Positions 58,780-64,000 of a stretch of 64,000 nt of DNA are shown here, in pieces. The notes beneath the pieces were generated by a model. The model did not search any database. It saw nothing but the letters and a program-made list of their open reading frames with translations, and was not told where the DNA came from. Position numbers and translations under genes: made by a program. The stretch's first letter is position 1. Each line of letters opens with the position of its first letter. This DNA is from Gonium pectorale. Taxonomy: Eukaryota; Chlorophyta; Chlorophyceae; Chlamydomonadales; Volvocaceae. The stretch covers positions 790,525 through 854,524 of the forward strand of contig LSYV01000031.1 in NCBI GenBank assembly GCA_001584585.1. The letters are read 5' to 3'.

Positions 58780-61700
58780 CTACACCACCCCCAGCACCAG
58801 CACCGTGCTGCGGCTGGGCGGCGGCAGCAGCTCAGCGGCTGCCACCCACGCCTCCACGTCATCCGGCGGCGGCGCCAGCCAGGGCGCCTCCCGCAGCCGC
58901 CGCGCCATCAACTCCACCTTGTCGCCGCCCGTAGCGGCCGCGCGACCCTCCGCCCCCAGCCGCAGCGCCAGCAGCCGTCGGGCGATATCGGCCTCGCCCT
59001 GCGCTCCGGTCGCAGTGCTCGGCGGGAACAAGCTCCCAAGCGGGCCTCCCTGGTCCCACGACAGCACGACTTCCGCGAGCTCCTTGGGCGCCAGGGCGGA
59101 CAGGTAGCCCACTGTGCGCTGCAGCGCGCGCTGCAGGCCTCCGAAGTTGCGTTTGCCTTTCGTGTTGCAGAACGGCACAACAACCCCGATGATCAGCCAC
59201 AGCGGGTCTGTTCCGAGCAGCAGCTGTTTCCACTCCTCAGCTTCCGCGCTGTCAGCGCAGGTGCCAGCCCCCGGAGGGCCCGTGCCCTGGCCTGCGGGCT
59301 GCGTGTCCCGCGTGCGCTTGAGCGCTGCTGCCACCAGGACCGGCCACCCGAGCATGTCCTCTAACAAGCGTAGGACTGACTCGCTTGGGACCGATCTTGC
59401 CTTGATACAGGCGGTTAAGTACTGCAGCTGCGCGCCATGCACGCGCAGCAGGAGTTCTGTACACATGTACGACAGCAATAGGCCCAAGACTTTGGCCCTG
59501 GCAGCAGGGTCCACCGCAGCCCCGTCACCAGCGGCAGTGCTGGCAGAGCTGCTCGCGCCGCTGCCTAAGCCGCCGGCCGGGTGGGCCTCCGCCGGCCCCG
59601 CCCGATGGCCAGCCCTGCCGTCACCCCCACAGCCCTCGCCCAAGGCCACGGCGGCTGACGGGAATCCCCGCAATGCTAGCCGGAACATCGCCCGGGCGTC
59701 TTGCAGCGCCTCCTCCAGCGCACGCAGAGATTCCGAGCTCCGGTCGGGGGGCGCGTCAGCCCCACGCGGGAGGGCATCGGCCGCGGCCTGGAGCCGTGCG
59801 GCCACGAGGTCCACGAGCGGGGCGGTGTCGCGCGGCGAGCCGAAGGCGAGGATCTGCGCCCAGGCCCACTCGGTCCCGGCGTTGCGGCCGGGCAGGCCCA
59901 CGTACTGCATTACGTCCTCCTTGATGTCCGTCATCACGCCGACCATGGTGGGCATGCGGGACAGGAAGCCCGACTCCAGAGCCGCCGACATCCAGGGCGA
60001 GGGGGCGGACGGCAGGGTGCCTGGCGGGACACCGCGTAGGCAGCAGGAGGGCAAAGCATCAGGTACCGTTGCGCATGGCACACTGCATTACACGGCGTAT
60101 ATATGGTCGTCCTACGTTGCTTGGAAAGACAGAACACGCAAGTCACACTGGTTCATGGAACCGGGTCCTTCCACGGTCCGTCGGCCACGCGCTCCGGACG
60201 TCATGCAAAGCGCCTCAAGTAACCTCATTCCTCGGGGCGCACCTTCAAGTCCCGCTTTGGCGCCCTTGGTCAGGTCGATCACCAGACGGGACCACGCGAA
60301 ACGGAGCGGGTTGCGGGCCCCCCGCCCCGCCCTGGCCTCCGCCGCATCCACAACGGCCACCAGCGCGCACCACCAGCACCGCATGCGAGCGGCCGTCGCA
60401 TCGTCGACGGCTGCCTCTGGTCTCATGAATCCCATATCCCACTGCGTGTACATGCAGCATAGCGCATCCAGGGCGATGCCGGCCGCTGACACAGCGGACA
60501 CAATGTGCCCGGGCAGCACATGGTTGAGGTCCAGTCCAGCCGACGGGGCCGTCACCGCCGCCTCCATGATTGTCTTCGCCGCCGCCGCCAGGCGCATGCA
60601 CAGGTCAAAGGTGGCGCCGGCGTGCAGCGGCGGTATGGCAGCATGTCTGCAGCCCCGTTCTGCAAGCCTGAGCGCCGCGGCCGGGACCCCTCCGCCACCT
60701 TCCTGGGCCCTCCACAGCAGCCAGCGGTGCCAGGAGCGCAGCGATGACCAGCAGGAAGTAGGTGCCTCTATGGGCCGCGCATCGTGGCCTTTTAGAGTCT
60801 TGGCAGCGACGGCGACGCCATGCAGCTCCGAGTCTACCATATTGTCCCAAGCGCTCAGCGCCCAGCGCGCCAGCGCCGTGTCAGCGCCCTCGGAAGCCCC
60901 GCGCCGCCGCAGGCGCCGGCCGGTCGTCGTGAACAACGGCGCCGCCGCTGCCGCTCCGCCCTCTTGCTCCTCGTCATCCTGCTCCAGGGCTGCCGGCCCC
61001 GGCATGCCGTAGGTGGGCCCCCCGTCCAGGGCGGCACACAGTCCCACCACGTGCGACGCGAGCAGGTAGGTCAGGCAGGGGCTGGAGAGGAGCAGCTCGC
61101 GATGCCACTCGCTGCCCAGCGCGCACCGGTCGAGGCCGCTGAGGATGTCGGTCATTGCGTGCAGCTGCTTGGCCGCCTCGTCCTGCCAGCCCTCGCACGC
61201 GGCCAGCAGCAGCAGCAGGCGGGACCAGTGGTCCAGGATGCCCGAGGACAGTATCTCCTTGCGGAGCTCATTCGTCAGAGGGTGGGCCCGCGCAGAGGAG
61301 CCCTGACTTGCCAGCAACTCGTCCTCCGCCTGCTGCTGCAGCATGGACAGCAGCGCCCGCGCCTCCGTTAGTGCGTCGGCTGCCGCCTGCACGATGCGGC
61401 GCGGGCGACGGGCCGGCCGGCCATGGGGGCCCTGGGCCGGCGGGGGCTCCAGTTGCGCAGCGGCGGCCGAGAGAAGGCACGACTGCACGCGCAGGGCGTG
61501 GGAGCGCAGCATCGCAAGCCCCGTCAGGCGAAGCGCCCCTGTGGAGAGCCAGCCTGCGTGCTCGAGGACCTGGCCGAGCTCCGAGCTGAGCTTGGCCCGC
61601 AGCCGCGAGTATGATCCCCGCAGCGAGGCGCTGACGTCGGGCTCCACCGCAGAGCACGATCGTCGCAGCGTGAGGACGTAGAATGCGTGCAGAGCCGCCA

Positions 61701-61950
61701 GTCCCTCGTCGCTCACGGCAGCCCACGCATTAGGACGAATACTCGGTAAGGGATGGTCCCCCGAGTCGACTCGGGCTCTCCAGCCGAGCAGGTCATCCTC
61801 TGCTTCCGCTAGGTCCGTGGCTGTAAATATCGTGCGGCCCCCTTCGTTTAGAGCCCGCTCGCCCAGCTGGCGGAGCTTGGGAAGTGGCCCTTCCCGGACC
61901 GGCACTTTGGTGCGACGGGCCCTCGAGCGAGGTGCAGTATTTGAAGGCAT
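58780..61950 (-). CDS. Unrecognised helical protein, inverted paralogue B
   Basis: Two minus-strand exons, 60243-61950 and 58780-60020, joined in phase 1, encode 982 residues from MPSNTAPRSRARRTK. It aligns with paralogue A along its length. Shared blocks include LTLRRS for LALRRS, RAKLSSELGQ for RAKLTSELGK, LLLLLAACEGWQDEAAKQLH, LLSSPCLTYLLASHVVGLCA, and AGTEWAWAQILAFGSPRDTA in exon 2. The intron falls at the equivalent place. The family is not recognised; the protein looks all-helical, with no membrane segment. The DNA coding for LASHVVGLCAALDGGPTYGM and the acidic linker after it is almost identical to paralogue A, although most of the gene is far more diverged. The large open frame on the opposite strand (59114-61012) is a shadow of this gene. 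Confidence 0.82.
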
Positions 61951-62349
61951 TATAGTGGATAGCAGCTATACAGCTACCATAATATCTGCTGAAGTTTGGC
62001 GATGGCGACTCGCTCGTCACTGCATGTTTGAATGCTTGGAACGCATCCGGGGTCTCTCAGTGACTAAACATGCTGGCATCGATGTTGACATCTGACTGTG
62101 CAGAGGCACCAAGGACAAGAATCTCCTGCCTCAGCTGCAGGTCGTATACTTTGCCCGTACGTATGTCATCATGCCCACACGTGCCCGGGCCGTGCCATTG
62201 GCGGGGGCAAATGCAAAACCCTGACAGGACCATCAGCAGCAGGCTGAACCCAGTGGCCCCTCTCTTCAGTCGTTCGGGCCCCGACACGGACGAATACGGA
62301 GAGGATCCCGGGCACGGTACGCCAGATGAGCGCTTGTGACGAGAGGGTT

Positions 62350-62451
62350 TTTTTTTCTGTGGAAAGATTACAGGTGGAGAGGCGAGAAAGGGCGCAGACA
62401 ACGGGAGGGACATGCAGCCCTCCCGTGATGAGAACCACCGAAACCCTGCCC
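62350..62451 (+). repeat. Repeat R2, copy 2
   Basis: A gap-free match to 48450-48551 in the same orientation. The two copies lie outside the inverted paralogue pair, one on each side. Confidence 0.9.
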
Positions 62452-62481
62452 AGGTGCTGCAGGGTGCATCTGCAGCACCTG
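62451..62481. repeat. 12-bp perfect inverted repeat (hairpin)
   Basis: The arm caggtgctgcag at 62451-62462 and its exact reverse complement ctgcagcacctg at 62470-62481 are separated by seven bases. It immediately follows R2 copy 2 and is absent after R2 copy 1. Its function is unknown. Confidence 0.85.
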
Positions 62482-63441
62482 TAGATGGAGCCTTCGTCAC
62501 ATCCTTCCCGGGCATGCGCGAGCATCCGGGTCCCACTCCAGGGTTCGTGTGCCAGCAGGCTGAGTCCGCACCCAAAGGCCCGCCCTTCCTTTATAATAGT
62601 GTTCAATATCATACGTGCACTCTATAGGAACAGTCCTGGGCGCATAGGGCTCATTCCTGTAGTGTCGACGTGTATGGGTGTGGTGCAGAGGTCGGCACAG
62701 GGGTACGATTCCCGTTTGCTGACTGCACCTCCTGAAGTCGTAGTGTCCCCTCTCTTTCGATGGGAAGGAGCATGGACATGGCCAAGACTGTGATATTGTC
62801 TATGGGCAAGGAGGCTTTCCGGCGTCTGGCGCGTCTGTGGGCCTTTCCGGACGGCCACGCGTGCGGTTGCTATGGGCGCCCAGGGGCGTTGCACCCTGTG
62901 GCACCAGGACGCTCTGGGCCGCTCATATTGGCTTTCATAAAGGCTTGTACTGAAGCTGGAATCCCCTGACCCGAAAGTGTACGGCATCCACTTTCAAGGT
63001 CAATGATGCAGAGTAGCTGTTATCTGAGAATATTTGACCGGAAAATCGCATGGCGACGCACCTTGACGTGACCACGCGTGACCTCCGCTATCCCGTGCTA
63101 TCCTCGCTCTCTCTAAACACACCTGCAACGAAGTGTTGCGTACATGTCGGGCCAGCCCGCGTGCCGCCGTAGCCGTCTCACCCGGCTCCCAAGGCACCAG
63201 GCGCATCATGCCTTACCGTACTGCATGTACATGCTGTACACGACCTGGCACGCCGTACGGCCATCATAGGTCATCTCCCGCCTTCAAATACTCCACTGAC
63301 TCCTGTGTTCTCCTCGACATTACTCTCAGCCATTCACTTTACAGTGATTATTGCGATTATTGACAGTCTGTGGTTGTAAGCACTGCAACACGTATCAACT
63401 GCGCACGAAGTGCACCTGTTTAGGCATATCAAATCTACACA

Positions 63442-64000
63442 ATGCTGAAGCCTAGCCGGTTTACGGGCCCGCGATGCACGCATCATGGTCGTCTCAGCCA
63501 GCTTCGCTACAACGGGATAAGCCGCGACGGCGCCTGGCGGCAAGTCACGCAGCGTATCACCGTCACAATGGGGCTGCGCGACGCCTCGGAAGCGGTTTCG
63601 ACCTTGAACGACGGGAAGACCTTCCAGGAGGAGTTGTCCGGCGAGACGAACACGGCCGTAACGAACATCATGGACATAGACCGGACGCCAGAGTTGCTAA
63701 CCTGGGTCTTTGGCGAGCTCTTCGGTCGGAAGCGGGTAGGCTTGGAGTAGGGGTTTTGTGTGGACACGACGGCAGCGGGCCACAGACGAGGGGCCAGGAG
63801 GTAGCAAACGCGTGGTTCTTTGCATATTAATGCCAATGCAATATCCCGCGCTGATCACCAACAGGGAGAAAAGAGCGCTAGCCCTGCGGGCGTGGGCAGC
63901 CCAGGTGGGCCTCTGGCCACGCCGCCTTCCCCACCTGCGCCTGCCACCGCCGGAGCTGCTGCAGGGCAGGGCGTCGCGTCCTCATCTGGATCAGGGGACG
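63442..64000 (+). CDS. Possible gene start, 3' truncated by window end
   Basis: The candidate exons are 63442-63735 and 63865-64000, joined in phase 0 (CGGgtaggc...aacagGGA). The first begins at an ATG and includes a stretch with ordinary soluble-protein composition: TVTMGLRDASEAVSTLNDGK, then FQEELSGETNTAVTNIMDID and TPELLTWVFGELFGRK. The second reads as a Gly/Pro/Ser/Ala-rich linker (GEKSASPAGVGSPGGPLATP) and stays open to the end of the window. I do not recognise the protein. The true start may be further upstream, and the frame could be chance, since no domain supports it. Confidence 0.4.

Larger units (their letters stand above)
61951..63441. other. Gene-free stretch with R2 repeat
   Basis: About 1.5 kb upstream of paralogue B. 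It contains the second R2 copy, next to a 12-bp inverted repeat. No gene was recognised. Confidence 0.5.

Noticed and set aside
59114..61012. 632-codon open frame on the plus strand
   Set aside because: It is antisense to paralogue B, whose frame is supported by a homologous gene and a shared intron; the plus frame has no family features and arises from GC-rich codon bias.

Overview
This window looks like nuclear DNA of a volvocine (Chlamydomonadales) green alga. It is GC-rich, its genes carry many short GT-AG introns, one predicted protein has a Ser-Pro-Pro-Pro tract typical of algal extracellular glycoproteins, and there is a two-unit TTTTAGGG tract matching the Chlamydomonas-type telomere repeat. 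No bacterial operons, CRISPR arrays, rRNA or convincing tRNA genes were seen. All gene models were built by eye: I joined open frames at GT...AG sites and required the phases to match. Where a chain of exons stays in phase and gives a recognisable protein of normal family length, the model is strong.

Layout, left to right. (1) ~1.6-7.4 kb, plus: the C-terminal part of an SBP/SPL-type (squamosa-promoter-binding-like, CRR1/SPL7-like) protein with ankyrin-like repeats and several hydrophobic segments; no SBP zinc finger is in the window. (2) 7.4-12 kb: non-coding, except for an isolated Mpo1/DUF962-like first exon on the minus strand. (3) 12.0-16.7 kb, minus: a complete SnRK2-type protein kinase of about 340 aa. 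It contains two tandem, homologous, phase-compatible exons that each encode the activation segment and APE motif. (4) 17.1-20.6 kb, plus: a Cwc2/RBM22-type splicing factor, divergent from the kinase. (5) 20.7-24.8 kb, plus: a UBL-UBA-UBA (UBAC1/KPC2-like) protein starting 174 bp after the previous stop. (6) 26.6-29.7 kb, minus: a mitochondrial calcium uptake protein (MICU). (7) 31.9-33.0 kb, plus: a proline-rich protein with a bulb-lectin-like domain, preceded by a 32-bp tandem repeat. (8) 34.6-47.7 kb, minus: a very large (about 3,100 aa) helical-repeat, OPR-like protein in about 15 exons. (9) 49.7-53.2 kb plus and 58.8-61.95 kb minus: two convergent paralogues of an unrecognised family with the same single intron position. 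Between them lies a 5.6-kb gene-free stretch holding an assembly gap and an exact 386-bp duplication. (10) ~63.4 kb to the end, plus: a possible gene running off the window.

The strongest unexplained structure is the pair of alternative activation-segment exons in the SnRK2 kinase (15090-15185 and 14833-14934). If used one at a time, a single gene would make two kinases that differ only in the activation and P+1 loops. Second is the inverted paralogue pair, where an almost identical ~150-bp block sits inside otherwise diverged genes, suggesting gene conversion. Several dispersed repeats, microsatellites and a short interstitial telomere-like tract fill the non-coding regions.
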